Shown piece after piece: positions 51,593-60,526 of a stretch of 64,000 bases of DNA (its first letter is position 1; every line of letters starts with the position of its first letter). Made by a program: the position numbers and the translations under genes. The stretch comes from Bacteroides oleiciplenus YIT 12058 (GTDB taxonomy: Bacteria > Bacteroidota > Bacteroidia > Bacteroidales > Bacteroidaceae). Location of the stretch: NCBI RefSeq assembly GCF_000315485.1, contig NZ_JH992942.1, positions 412,028 through 476,027 on the forward strand. The letters run 5' to 3'. The notes below the pieces were generated by a model. The model was not told the origin of the DNA, ran no database searches, and saw nothing but the letters and a program-made list of their open reading frames with translations.

Positions 51593-52253
51593 ACCACGCT
51601 ATTTCCTGCTCTCCGTGTTCCTTTAAATATGTATTTGCCCTGCTGAAGTGCTTATTCCCAAAGAAACCATTGTAGGCAGACAAGGGAGAAGGGTGTGCAG
51701 AAGTCAGTACTAAATGCTTGTTGCGGTCAATAAATGCACCTTTGCGCTGCGCGTATGATCCCCAAAGGATGAATACGAGGTGCTCACGCTGCTCGGCGAG
51801 AACACGGATTGCAGCGTCAGTAAACGTTTCCCAGCCGCGATTCTGGTGAGAACCTGCTTGATGTGCACGAACGGTGAGAGTAGCGTTCAGGAGTAGTACT
51901 CCTTGTTCGGCCCAGCGGGTGAGATTACCTGTAGAAGGCGCATCAGTGCCTATATCGTCTTTAATCTCTTTAAATATATTAATCAGTGAAGGAGGAAAGC
52001 GAACTCCGTCATTGACGGAAAAACATAAGCCATGCGCTTGTCCGGGACCGTGATAAGGATCCTGCCCAATGATAACCACCTTTACTTTGTCGAATGGACA
52101 AAGATTAAAAGCATTGAATATCAGCTTTCCCGGAGGATATATAGGATAGTGTGTGTATTCTTCCCGTACAAAATCCGTCAGCGTATGGAAATAATCTTTT
52201 TCAAATTCTGGTTCCAAACGCGCTTTCCAACTTTCTTCTATCTGAACATTCAT
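51591..52253 (-). CDS. ung: uracil-DNA glycosylase
   Basis: 220 residues. Family 1 UDG: catalytic Asp in GQDPYHGPGQAHGLCFSV, uracil pocket LLLNATLTVRAHQAGSH, and the closing motif LTSAHPSPLSAY. It removes uracil from DNA in base-excision repair. Length is normal; monocistronic. Confidence 0.96.
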   Translation of the reverse strand: MNVQIEESWKARLEPEFEKDYFHTLTDFVREEYTHYPIYPPGKLIFNAFNLCPFDKVKVVIIGQDPYHGPGQAHGLCFSVNDGVRFPPSLINIFKEIKDDIGTDAPSTGNLTRWAEQGVLLLNATLTVRAHQAGSHQNRGWETFTDAAIRVLAEQREHLVFILWGSYAQRKGAFIDRNKHLVLTSAHPSPLSAYNGFFGNKHFSRANTYLKEHGEQEIAW

Positions 52254-52400
52254 AATTTTGTGTGTTAAAAGTTTCGGACGCTAAGATACAATTTTAATCC
52301 GATTTCTGTAATATAGCGCTGATATTATTTCTTTTGGTGGGGGATAAATGAAAAGGCATGAATTTTTTAATCCCTGCCTTTTCTTATTGTTTTTAGAATA

Positions 52401-53438
52401 CTAAATCAAATAGATATTGTGTTCCTTACATTCCTGACGCATATCCTCCGGCCAGATACTGGCTTGAATCTCTCCGATATGCGCTTTGCGGAGATAAAAC
52501 ATACAAAGGCGTGATTGACCTATACCACCGCCTATAGACAAAGGTAATGTATCACTCATTAACCGTTTATGGAAGTAAAGTTCCAGACGTTTTTCTTCTT
52601 TTTCCTGCTTTAACTGGCGTTGCAATGCTTCCTTGTCTACACGGATTCCCATGGATGATAGTTCAATGCTACGTTGCAATACATCGTCCCACAATAAAAG
52701 GTCACCGTTCAGTCCCGGAAGACCGTTCAGACCTTCTGAAGTATAATCATCATAGTCCGGAGCGCGTCCGTCATGTTTTTCTCCATCGCTTAGTTTACAG
52801 CCGATGCCGATAATGAATACTGCACCATATTTCTTTGTAATGGCATGTTCGCGACATTTAGGCTCCAGATCCGGGTAGAGCTGGCGTAACTCTTCGGCAT
52901 GTATGAAGTGTAATTTCTGAGGCAAGCAAGGCTTGATTTCCGGATACATTTCATACACCATATATTCTGTACGTATCATGGCTGCATAAATGCGATTCAC
53001 AATTTCTTTTAAGAAATCTACGTTACGGTTCTCGGTAGTGATGACACGTTCCCAATCCCATTGATCCACATAAAGGGAGTGTAGGTTTCCCAACTCTTCA
53101 TCCGAACGTATGGCATTCATATCGGTGTAAATACCATATCCGGGTTCAATATTATAATCTGCCAATGTCAGTCGTTTCCATTTGGCAAGAGAATGTACTA
53201 CTTCGGCTTGTGCGTCTCCCAGATCTTTGATTGGGAATGATACGGCACGCTCCACGCCATTCAGATCATCATTGATACCCATACCTTTCAGTACAAAAAG
53301 CGGGGCGGTGACACGGCGCAAACGCAATTCGGACGAAAGGTTCAATTGAAAGAACTCTTTTATCTGTTTGATTCCTAATTCTGTTTGTTTTAAGTCCAAT
53401 AAGGGGCTATAACCCTCTGGTTTTATCAGATAACTCAT
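52401..53438 (-). CDS. asnA: aspartate--ammonia ligase
   Basis: 345-residue AsnA making asparagine from aspartate and ammonia with ATP. Class II aaRS-like fold: LSSELRLRRVTAPLFVLKG, VEQDWERV-like DQWDWERVIT, and the final GGGIGQSRLCMFYLRKAHIGE. A minus-strand -7 box TATATTTG (53464-53471) lies upstream of the ATG. Confidence 0.96.
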   Translation of the reverse strand: MSYLIKPEGYSPLLDLKQTELGIKQIKEFFQLNLSSELRLRRVTAPLFVLKGMGINDDLNGVERAVSFPIKDLGDAQAEVVHSLAKWKRLTLADYNIEPGYGIYTDMNAIRSDEELGNLHSLYVDQWDWERVITTENRNVDFLKEIVNRIYAAMIRTEYMVYEMYPEIKPCLPQKLHFIHAEELRQLYPDLEPKCREHAITKKYGAVFIIGIGCKLSDGEKHDGRAPDYDDYTSEGLNGLPGLNGDLLLWDDVLQRSIELSSMGIRVDKEALQRQLKQEKEEKRLELYFHKRLMSDTLPLSIGGGIGQSRLCMFYLRKAHIGEIQASIWPEDMRQECKEHNIYLI

Positions 53439-53641
53439 AAGTGTATACTATGTTTTTGTCCGGCAAATATAGGTATAATATTTATATTTGCATCGAAATT
53501 TGCTGAATTTGTGAGCAATTTGTCTCTTGTTAACCTGTAGTAGCTCTCAAAATAACATTCTTGCTCAGAAGTGTTTGCTGCAAAAAATGATAAATGATTA
53601 GGAATATGCCTGGATTTTTTATACTTTTGTCCCCGCATTAA

Positions 53642-53714
53642 GGCTCCGTAGCTTAGTGAATAGAGCGTCAGATTCCGGTTCTGAAGGTCGTGCGTTTGAA
53701 TCGCACCGGGGTCA
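53642..53714 (+). tRNA. tRNA-Arg (anticodon CCG)
   Basis: 73 nt; acceptor GGCTCCG/CGGGGTC (one G-U), D stem GCTT/GAGC, anticodon stem TCAGA/TCTGA with loop TTCCGGT (CCG, reads CGG), T arm GTGCG-TTTGAAT-CGCAC, discriminator A. CCA is not encoded. A -7 box TACTTTTG at 53622-53629 drives it. tRNA-Arg genes are frequent integration targets, and mobile-element remnants follow. Confidence 0.95.
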
Positions 53715-53720
53715 CTAAAG

Positions 53721-53758
53721 AAATCCTTGATAATCAGTAGATTGTTGAGGATTTTTTT
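53721..53758 (+). terminator. terminator after tRNA-Arg
   Basis: AAATCCT (53721-53727) pairs with AGGATTT (53748-53754), followed by a T run. The loop is long but can form minor inner pairing. Confidence 0.45.
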
Positions 53759-53856
53759 TATGTCCAAAACCTTAAGAAGTGGGTGAAAAATGAAGGATTT
53801 AGCGTGAATTTCTGTACTTGTTGATTAATAGTTGATTAATTAAAAGTAACTGTAAC

Positions 53857-54165
53857 ATGTTGACATCCAAAGCAGAAGTGATGCGTAATGAGCGAAAATT
53901 GGATGGAACATTTTACGTCAAAATTAGAGTGACTTATCAACGTAAGGTAAAACGTTTATCTACCAGTATCTTTGTGACTGAAAAGGACTTGACTGGAACA
54001 TTTAAACTAAAGAACCAATGTGTAATCAATGAAGTAAATGAACTGATAAAGAGCTATCAAGAACTGTGTGCCTCTTTGCGAGTAGAGTTGAACAGTTATA
54101 CATTGGATGAAATTATAAAAATGAGGAAGCATGGGAATTTGGTGAAGATGTATTTGATAAAGTAA
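53857..54165 (+). pseudogene. truncated tyrosine recombinase (integrase) N-terminal fragment
   Basis: 102 codons resembling the N-terminal arm-binding and start of the SAM-like core of Bacteroidetes phage/transposon integrases (MLTSKAEVMRNERKLDGTFY, then VKIRVTYQRKVKRLSTSIFV). Full enzymes are about 400 residues; the catalytic domain is missing. The frame ends shortly after a junction near 54120, where another frame becomes coding-like. It sits 143 bp past tRNA-Arg, as for an element that integrated there and decayed. Confidence 0.6.
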
Positions 54166-54248
54166 ATCCGAGCCCCAATCTTCCATACGGTTATAAACTT
54201 AAAAAAGAGATGAATCATGAATACGCAATTGTTGAAGAGGCTGTATAG
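54117..54248 (+). pseudogene. coding-like remnant in a shifted frame (about 43 codons)
   Basis: From about 54117 to the TAG at 54246-54248 the third frame is open and has good amino-acid composition (AWEFGEDVFDKVNPSPNLPY then GYKLKKEM). It overlaps the integrase tail in a different frame and has no start of its own. I do not recognise it; probably the 3' end of another deleted gene. Confidence 0.35.
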
Positions 54249-54987
54249 TATCTACAGTCCCAGTGGAAAAGAACAGAAGGTTTGAAAATTTGGGTGCCGA
54301 TGACAAGAACGGGGTATTCATCTGCCTTGAATGCCTGAAGAAATACGATTCCATTAAAGTGGTATTTTTCAGGGAGGAAGAGACCGGATGCAGGGGAAGC
54401 TCGGAAGCGGTGATGTCTTTCTTTGATGATGTGAGGTTCGTTATCCAGCCTGACCGGAAAGGTGATTCGGATCTGATTACAAGCATAGGTTATTCTGATT
54501 TGTGTTCCGATCGGTTCATAGAAGTGATTAAGTCGGAAAAATGGGGTTACATGGAGGAGAACGGCTTGATGACCGATGTCCTGACCTTGAAAGAGAAAGG
54601 ACTTGAGTTTTCCTGCATCAACGTCTCATGCGGTTACTACAATGCCCATTCGGATGAGGAGGTGACAGTAAAGAAGGACCTGATGAAATGCCTGAGGTTT
54701 GTGGAACATGCCATAGAGGACTGTACCGGTGTCTGTCCCCATTTCTGAGTGGTTCATATTTCAGCCCCTATGAGTTCGAGGATGAGATTTATGACATGCT
54801 GAACTATGATTCGGACCTTACAGCCGAAGACCTTCATGACATGTACTCCATCAATTTTCCACACTTGGGACTGGAGGATTACAGAAGGATATGTGAGGAC
54901 CATCGGATGTTCTGGGGTAAGGATGAAGGGACTATATTCAGTAAAAGGACAGTGTCAGTCAGACATAATACTTATATATTTGAATGA
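54217..54987 (+). pseudogene. broken zinc metallopeptidase-like gene (M20/M42 type)
   Basis: Begins ATG at 54217 with NTQLLKRLYSIYSPSGKEQK, then stops at 54283-54285. Coding resumes in another frame with NLGADDKNGVFICLECL, FFREEETGCRGSSEA and NVSCGYYNAHSDEEV up to 54748, and again in a third frame (FEDEIYDMLNYDSDLTAEDL and on to 54987). GADDKNG, EEETGCRGS and the late HSDEE are the metal-site motifs of these peptidases. Missing sequence between the first two parts and a frameshift near 54735 mark it as inactive. Similar genes travel on Bacteroides mobile elements, as far as I recall. Confidence 0.6.
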
Positions 54988-55133
54988 TTTATTTGTGTGT
55001 CCAAGATTGTATTTCCCCATAAACTATTGATAAACTTTTCAAAGGATTCATTTTATTTACTGCCAAAACTATTTATGATCAGTAAATTTGGAATAGATTA
55101 TGGGAGTTGAAATACGTTAATTAACAATATTTT

Positions 55134-55164
55134 TTTGTAAATTGCTTTATATATAATATTTTTG
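55134..55164 (+). promoter_or_regulatory. promoter of the ECF sigma gene
   Basis: TTTG (55134-55137), 19-bp spacer, TATTTTTG (55157-55164): a vegetative promoter, leaving a leader of about 40 nt. Confidence 0.75.
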
Positions 55165-55210
55165 CATACTTAAAAGCACTACAATATAAAGTAATACAAC
55201 CAATCTGACA

Positions 55211-55756
55211 ATGAAGAAAGAAAACATATTGTCGAACCGTTATCATGAGATTTACCTTCAATACGTACCTATGTTATTGCGTTTTGCAGAGAAATTTGTT
55301 TCTTCTTTTTTTGCTGAGGATATTGTTCATGATACTTTTTTAAAAATATGGGATAAACAAGTATTTATGCTTCCAGAGAATGAGGTCAAAAACATCTTAT
55401 TTACTTCTGTTAGGAATTCTTGTATAGATCATCTGCGACGAATGAGTTTGGAACATGAGATTATTGACAAAAGAGCACTACAACTTAAATTGGACGAACT
55501 GAATTTCTTCAATCAAGCCGAAGATTTATTTATGAAAAAGGACTTGATGGAATACATTATGAGTAAAGTTTGCGAATTGCCCGAAAAGAGACAAGAGATA
55601 TTCCGGTTATCTTATATTGAAGGAATGAAAGCTGTAGAGATTGCTGAAAAGTTGAATCTATCCGTTCGCACGGTTGAGAATCAACTGTATAGAACATTAC
55701 TACATTTAAGGAAAACACTTTCTTCTTCATTTATTTACTTATTTATTTTCTTTTAA
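55211..55756 (+). CDS. ECF RNA polymerase sigma factor of the PUL
   Basis: 181 residues. Region 2 (ENILSNRYHEIYLQYVP, then FAEDIVHDTFLKIWDK) binds the -10 element and polymerase; region 4 (LPEKRQEIFRLSYIEGMKAV, then EIAEKLNLSVRTVENQLYR) binds the -35 element. Normal length for Bacteroides PUL sigma factors. It is followed 64 bp on by its FecR-type anti-sigma gene. It should turn on the susC operon when glycan is bound. The gene and those after it are clearly more AT-rich than the region before the tRNA. Confidence 0.92.
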   Translation: MKKENILSNRYHEIYLQYVPMLLRFAEKFVSSFFAEDIVHDTFLKIWDKQVFMLPENEVKNILFTSVRNSCIDHLRRMSLEHEIIDKRALQLKLDELNFFNQAEDLFMKKDLMEYIMSKVCELPEKRQEIFRLSYIEGMKAVEIAEKLNLSVRTVENQLYRTLLHLRKTLSSSFIYLFIFF

Positions 55757-55820
55757 AAAATAAATTCATTTTGCATGAGTAGTTTTTCTCTGCCATTCGT
55801 TTCATATATAAAAAGCAGAT

Positions 55821-56804
55821 ATGAATCGTACAATTTCCGAACTTATAATAGGGTTTCTGAAAGGCTCATTAGATAAAGAAGAAAAAGATGAATTTTATAA
55901 CTGGGTAAACCGAAATCCTAAGAATAAAGAAATATATTTCGAAGCCAAAAACATTTATGATGTTTGCTTATTTGAAAACAAAACGATAGATGTTGATGAA
56001 AGCTGGCAACGTCTTTTACAAAAAAAGCATGAGCAAACATCAATCAAAACATATAATTTATGGCAGCGAATAAGTTCTTATGCTGCAATTGCTGTTGTCG
56101 CAATAATTCTCACCTCCGCTTTTTTTATTATACAGAACGATGGGCAGCAGCAATTAATGATAGCTCAATATATTGGAGGTGACGGACTTGAGGCAGACAA
56201 AATAATCCTTCCAGATGGAACACTGGTAAATATTGGTTCTAGAACCAAATTTTATTATGCACCCGATTATGGAAAAAAGCAACGTATTGTTTATCTTGAA
56301 GGAGAAGCTTCCTTTGATGTAGCAAAACAAAAATCTCGTCCATTTATCGTTAAGATTAGTGGACAAGAAGTAGAGGCTTTGGGTACTAAATTTAATATTA
56401 TGGCATATCCAAATGATTCAGTAATTGCTACTACCCTTCTAGAAGGTTCAGTACGATTAACGGCCGAGAATATGAGTAAACCAATAATATTAACTCCAAA
56501 CCAACAATTTGTATACAATAAAAAAGCCCGAGTTGCCAAGATATACCAAGTAGATGCATCTTTATATATTTCGTGGGTAGATGGTTATTATTATTTCCCA
56601 GATCAAAAGTTAGGTGTAATCCTAGACAGATTAAGCCATTTGTACGGAATTACATTTGATATTCAATCTCCCAAACTACAAAATGAGAAATTCACTGGAA
56701 CATTCTACCGTGGACAAACGGTGAAAGACATACTAGAAATCATTAAACTTTCAATTCCGATAAAATATCAAATTGACGAGCAACGCGTGACGATAAGTGA
56801 ATAA
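55821..56804 (+). CDS. FecR-family anti-sigma factor
   Basis: 327 residues: cytosolic N-terminal sigma-binding part (1-75, SELIIGFLKGSLDKEEKDEF), one membrane helix (about 81-98, AIAVVAIILTSAFFIIQ), periplasmic FecR domain (110-220, LEADKIILPDGTLVNIGSR, then LEGEASFDVAKQKSRPF and GSVRLTAEN) and a C-terminal DUF4974 domain (about 245-327). It holds the sigma factor at the membrane and releases it when SusC signals through its STN domain. Confidence 0.92.
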   Translation: MNRTISELIIGFLKGSLDKEEKDEFYNWVNRNPKNKEIYFEAKNIYDVCLFENKTIDVDESWQRLLQKKHEQTSIKTYNLWQRISSYAAIAVVAIILTSAFFIIQNDGQQQLMIAQYIGGDGLEADKIILPDGTLVNIGSRTKFYYAPDYGKKQRIVYLEGEASFDVAKQKSRPFIVKISGQEVEALGTKFNIMAYPNDSVIATTLLEGSVRLTAENMSKPIILTPNQQFVYNKKARVAKIYQVDASLYISWVDGYYYFPDQKLGVILDRLSHLYGITFDIQSPKLQNEKFTGTFYRGQTVKDILEIIKLSIPIKYQIDEQRVTISE

Positions 56805-56848
56805 TTAATCTTAAAAACTAATACTATATGAATAGCAGTTAACCTTAC

Positions 56849-56947
56849 AAAAAAGGAAGAGAAGATTTTTGCCGAATCTTCCCTTCCTCCCAAAAAAAGT
56901 CTGTCTCAAATAAACTTCCATTTGCCGTGGAATAGTGTTTAATTTAA
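56849..56947 (-). ncRNA. candidate cis-antisense RNA in the susC leader (DonS-like)
   Basis: On the minus strand a -7 box TATATTTG (56961-56954, overlapping the susC ATG) is followed by about 100 nt and an intrinsic terminator: stem GGAAGGGAAGATT / AATCTTCTCTTCC (one mismatch) and a run of six Ts (56854-56849). The transcript would be antisense to the 5' UTR of susC, between anti-sigma and susC, exactly where DonS-type RNAs that repress ECF-controlled PULs lie in B. fragilis and relatives. No good -33 box was found. Confidence 0.55.
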
Positions 56948-56960
56948 AACGTTCAAATAT

Positions 56961-59900
56961 ATGAATAAACAAGCTATAGTTGATTTAGTTGACCTAAAAA
57001 AAATCATAAAAGTCATGAAAATCACCTTCATTATATTAATTATATTTTTGCCACAAGTCATGGCAGGAACGCATGCTCAAAACAAAAATATTTCTATTAT
57101 TGTTCAGAATGAAAATCTTGAGAATGTTTTAAGAGAAATTGAAAAACAATCAGAGTTTTTATTTTTTTATCAATCGGATGAAATCAATAAAAAAGAAAAG
57201 ATAACTGTCAATAAGGAAAATAGTACCGTATATGAAATTCTTGACGAGATATCTGCTAAAACAAATCTCTCTTATACTATACGTGGTCGTCATATCGTGT
57301 TTCATCGTAAAAAAAAGGGCAGTCCTGACCAGACTGAAATTAGGATATCTTCAATAACTCAACAGAGCAAGTCTATAGGAAGGAAACTTACAGGCATTGT
57401 CAGAGACGCTTTAGGTGATCCTATAATTGGCGTTAATATTACAATAAAGGGAACTGGTAATGGTACTATCACTGATATAAACGGAGCTTACTCACTTAAT
57501 ATTTCTGATCCGGAAAACATTCTTGTTTTTTCTTATTTAGGATACAAAACAAAAGAAGTACGTGTTGGCGATAACAGACAACTCAACATTACACTTGAAG
57601 AAAATACTAAAGAACTGGATGAGGTTGTTGTAATCGGTTATGGTTCAATAAAGAAAAGCTCACTTACTGGCGCTGTATCTCGTATGAACACAGAATCTTT
57701 AAGCGAAAGATCTTTGGCACGTGCAGAATCTGCTCTGCAAGGGAATTTGGCAGGAGTAAATGTACGGACTGTTACAGGAGAGCCAGGAGAAAATATGCAA
57801 ATTCGTATTCGAGGAGCAGCTTCAGTTAATGCCAGTTCAGATCCCTTATATGTAGTGGATGGGGTGCCTGTATCGGATCTTACTAGTATCAATCCAGCCG
57901 ATATCTCTTCAATAGAAGTACTGAAAGATGCGGCGTCAGCAGCAATATATGGTTCTAGAGGCTCCAATGGAGTTGTAATTGTAACCACTCAAAAAGGAAA
58001 AACCGGAAGGCCTCGGATTAGTTTTACGGCCAATTATGGTATCCAGTCTTTGGAAAAGAAGATTGACATGTTTGATGCAAAAGAATTCATGGAATTCTAT
58101 ATCAGATTTAATGATGCCTATTATTTATCACTCGCCAAAGACAGAGGAATTACCGCCTCTATTAGTGATCCTAATGATGTGCGTATGAAAAATATAGGCG
58201 GTGATATCAGTAAGCCCAATTATCTGGTCATATTGGACGACCGCTGGTTTAATTACATGGATGAAAGTGTCAAAAATTCACATACTTACCAAAAAAACAG
58301 CGAAGGCCTTAGCTTTCTTGACTGGCAAGACGAATTCTATCGAAATGCATCTATCCAAGACTATAATATAAACTTATCAGGAGGCACTGAAGCTACTAAC
58401 TACTTTTTCTCTGCCGGTTACCTGAATCAGGAAGGATTGGCAGTAGGAACCAGTTATGAAAGGCTTAGTTTCAGAACAAATATTGAATCTAAAATAAACA
58501 AATATTTATCGGCTGGGTTATTGATTGCACCTACTTACACCAAAAGAAAAGGAACGGGAATGATACATGGAAAAGACTCTTATTCTCATGTCATACTTTC
58601 CGTTTGCCCTATTTCGCCAGAAGGGGTTGGTTATGATACAAATATTGAACCAAATGCCAATTATCCATGGACTTACGCCTATCAAAATCCAATTGCTCGT
58701 ATGAAAAGGAATATCCGAAAGCAAGAGGCTATTCGCATGTTAGGTAATGCTTTTGTACGTTTAGAGCCGATCACTGGATTGAAACTGGAAGCGTTGGCCT
58801 CGCTCAATTATTATGATAATTCGTATCATACTTATAATTTTTCAGATGTCAGTCCTACATGGGCATCAGGTGAAGGTGTAAGTTCTTCGGCTTCGTATGA
58901 TACAGACCGTCGGATAGGTTATATGTATCAATTTTTGGCCAATTATGATAAAACCTTTGATAAGCATGGGATCAGTGCTATGTTTGGAGTTTCTGCAGAA
59001 GAGTCGAATAAAGGTTTTGTCACCAGTCAAAATTTTGGTGGTCCTTTCCCTAACGATGCAATTACAGATGTGTTTAACGGTGCACAACTTAACCAGAGGA
59101 CAAATACGGTGACTGCTCAAACTCCTAAACGGCAAGTTTCCTATTTCGGACGTATGCAATACAACTATTTGGAACGGTATTTTTTCTCGGGAAGTTTAAG
59201 ATATGATGGAGGTTCTGTATTTGGTTTGAACAATAAATGGGGAGTGTTCCCTGCATTCTCGGGTGCATGGAAACTATCCGATGAAAAATTCTTCAAAAAT
59301 CTGAATTTGAAATGGATAGATATGGTTAAGTTAAGAGCCAGCTATGGAGTTACTGGAAATAATTCCATTACCCAATCGGCTGCTTATGCTGCTATGGGGT
59401 CCTCTATGTATGGTGACCAGGTAGGCTATATCGCTACTTCGTTAGGAAATAGTGACTTAAGTTGGGAAAAGACACACAGTACCGACATTGCTTTGGATTT
59501 TGCTTTCTTGAAGAATCGTGTCCAAGTTTCTTTTGACTGGTATACCAAAGAAACAAAAGATCTCTTGTATCAGATACCTACTTTTGGAGCTTCTGGATTC
59601 ACCACTACATGGGGTAACCTGGGTAATATCCAAAACAAAGGTTTTGAGGTTGAACTCTCAACCGTAAATATGGATGGAATCTTCAAATGGAATACTTCTT
59701 TCAATCTGTCATACAACACCAATGAAGTAAAGAAATTGGGTGTGTCAGACACTCCTATCTATTCAGGTTTCGACAGTAGTAATCCAACAAATGTATTGAT
59801 GGTTGGCAAACCTGCTCATATATTTTATATGTACGATGCCATTGGCGTATGGATGTCACAAAAAGAAATTGATGATTATAGTGCTGCCCACGGAGGAAAA

Positions 59901-60509
59901 CAGGTTACGCTGGAAGGAAAAGCCATTAAGCCTGGTGATATTCGCTACCGAGACGTCAATGATGACGGCGTTTTCGATAAAGAAAATGACCGCGATTATC
60001 TAGGTACACCAACTCCTAAGTTTACATATGGAATGACTAATACCTTCCAATACAAGAACTTCGATTTATCCATACTGGTCACAGCGCAAACCGGTGGTAA
60101 AATTGGTGGATTCATTGGACGTCAAATAGATAGACCGTACAAAGGGCCTAATAGCAATACATTGGGGCATTGGAGAGATGCCTGGTGGTCGGAAGATGAA
60201 CCTGGTAACGGAAAAGTTCCTTATGCATTAAGTAGCACCACAGGTGGAACGGTAGACTCACGCTGGTTGTATTCATCAGATTACATAAGAATCAGAAATC
60301 TGACTTTGGGTTATAAACTGCCAGTTAGTCCTACCATAATACCTTATGCAAGAGCATACATTTCTATTGAGAATTTGGCTAAATGGGATAATTATTATGG
60401 TGGCTACAATACCGAATCAGCTAATGCAGGTGGTACCAGCCTGGGTATTGATTATGGAAGTTATCCTTTAGCAAGAACAATTATGTTTGGCATCAATGTT
60501 AATTTTTAA
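56961..60509 (+). CDS. SusC/RagA TonB-dependent receptor with STN signalling domain
   Basis: 1182 residues. Signal peptide to about 40 (an ATG at 57015, MKITFIIL, is an alternative start). STN signalling domain about 45-115 (IIVQNENLENVLREIEKQ), carboxypeptidase-D-like domain about 143-215 (GVNITIKGTGNGTITDINGA), TonB box DEVVVIGYG near 218-226, plug (LQGNLAGVNVRT; SDPLYVVDGVPVSDL; YGSRGSNGVVIVTT) and a 22-strand barrel ending MFGINVNF. It imports oligosaccharide with SusD; the STN domain passes occupancy to FecR. Confidence 0.95.
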   Translation: MNKQAIVDLVDLKKIIKVMKITFIILIIFLPQVMAGTHAQNKNISIIVQNENLENVLREIEKQSEFLFFYQSDEINKKEKITVNKENSTVYEILDEISAKTNLSYTIRGRHIVFHRKKKGSPDQTEIRISSITQQSKSIGRKLTGIVRDALGDPIIGVNITIKGTGNGTITDINGAYSLNISDPENILVFSYLGYKTKEVRVGDNRQLNITLEENTKELDEVVVIGYGSIKKSSLTGAVSRMNTESLSERSLARAESALQGNLAGVNVRTVTGEPGENMQIRIRGAASVNASSDPLYVVDGVPVSDLTSINPADISSIEVLKDAASAAIYGSRGSNGVVIVTTQKGKTGRPRISFTANYGIQSLEKKIDMFDAKEFMEFYIRFNDAYYLSLAKDRGITASISDPNDVRMKNIGGDISKPNYLVILDDRWFNYMDESVKNSHTYQKNSEGLSFLDWQDEFYRNASIQDYNINLSGGTEATNYFFSAGYLNQEGLAVGTSYERLSFRTNIESKINKYLSAGLLIAPTYTKRKGTGMIHGKDSYSHVILSVCPISPEGVGYDTNIEPNANYPWTYAYQNPIARMKRNIRKQEAIRMLGNAFVRLEPITGLKLEALASLNYYDNSYHTYNFSDVSPTWASGEGVSSSASYDTDRRIGYMYQFLANYDKTFDKHGISAMFGVSAEESNKGFVTSQNFGGPFPNDAITDVFNGAQLNQRTNTVTAQTPKRQVSYFGRMQYNYLERYFFSGSLRYDGGSVFGLNNKWGVFPAFSGAWKLSDEKFFKNLNLKWIDMVKLRASYGVTGNNSITQSAAYAAMGSSMYGDQVGYIATSLGNSDLSWEKTHSTDIALDFAFLKNRVQVSFDWYTKETKDLLYQIPTFGASGFTTTWGNLGNIQNKGFEVELSTVNMDGIFKWNTSFNLSYNTNEVKKLGVSDTPIYSGFDSSNPTNVLMVGKPAHIFYMYDAIGVWMSQKEIDDYSAAHGGKQVTLEGKAIKPGDIRYRDVNDDGVFDKENDRDYLGTPTPKFTYGMTNTFQYKNFDLSILVTAQTGGKIGGFIGRQIDRPYKGPNSNTLGHWRDAWWSEDEPGNGKVPYALSSTTGGTVDSRWLYSSDYIRIRNLTLGYKLPVSPTIIPYARAYISIENLAKWDNYYGGYNTESANAGGTSLGIDYGSYPLARTIMFGINVNF

Positions 60510-60526
60510 CTATAAAAAAACAGATT

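Noticed and set aside
53435..53767. 110-codon minus-strand frame over the tRNA
   Set aside because: It runs through the tRNA-Arg gene and the asnA promoter, so it is a chance frame.
53700..56000. Attachment-site repeat of the tRNA 3' end
   Set aside because: I looked for a second copy of the T-arm and acceptor sequence downstream and found none in the window by eye.
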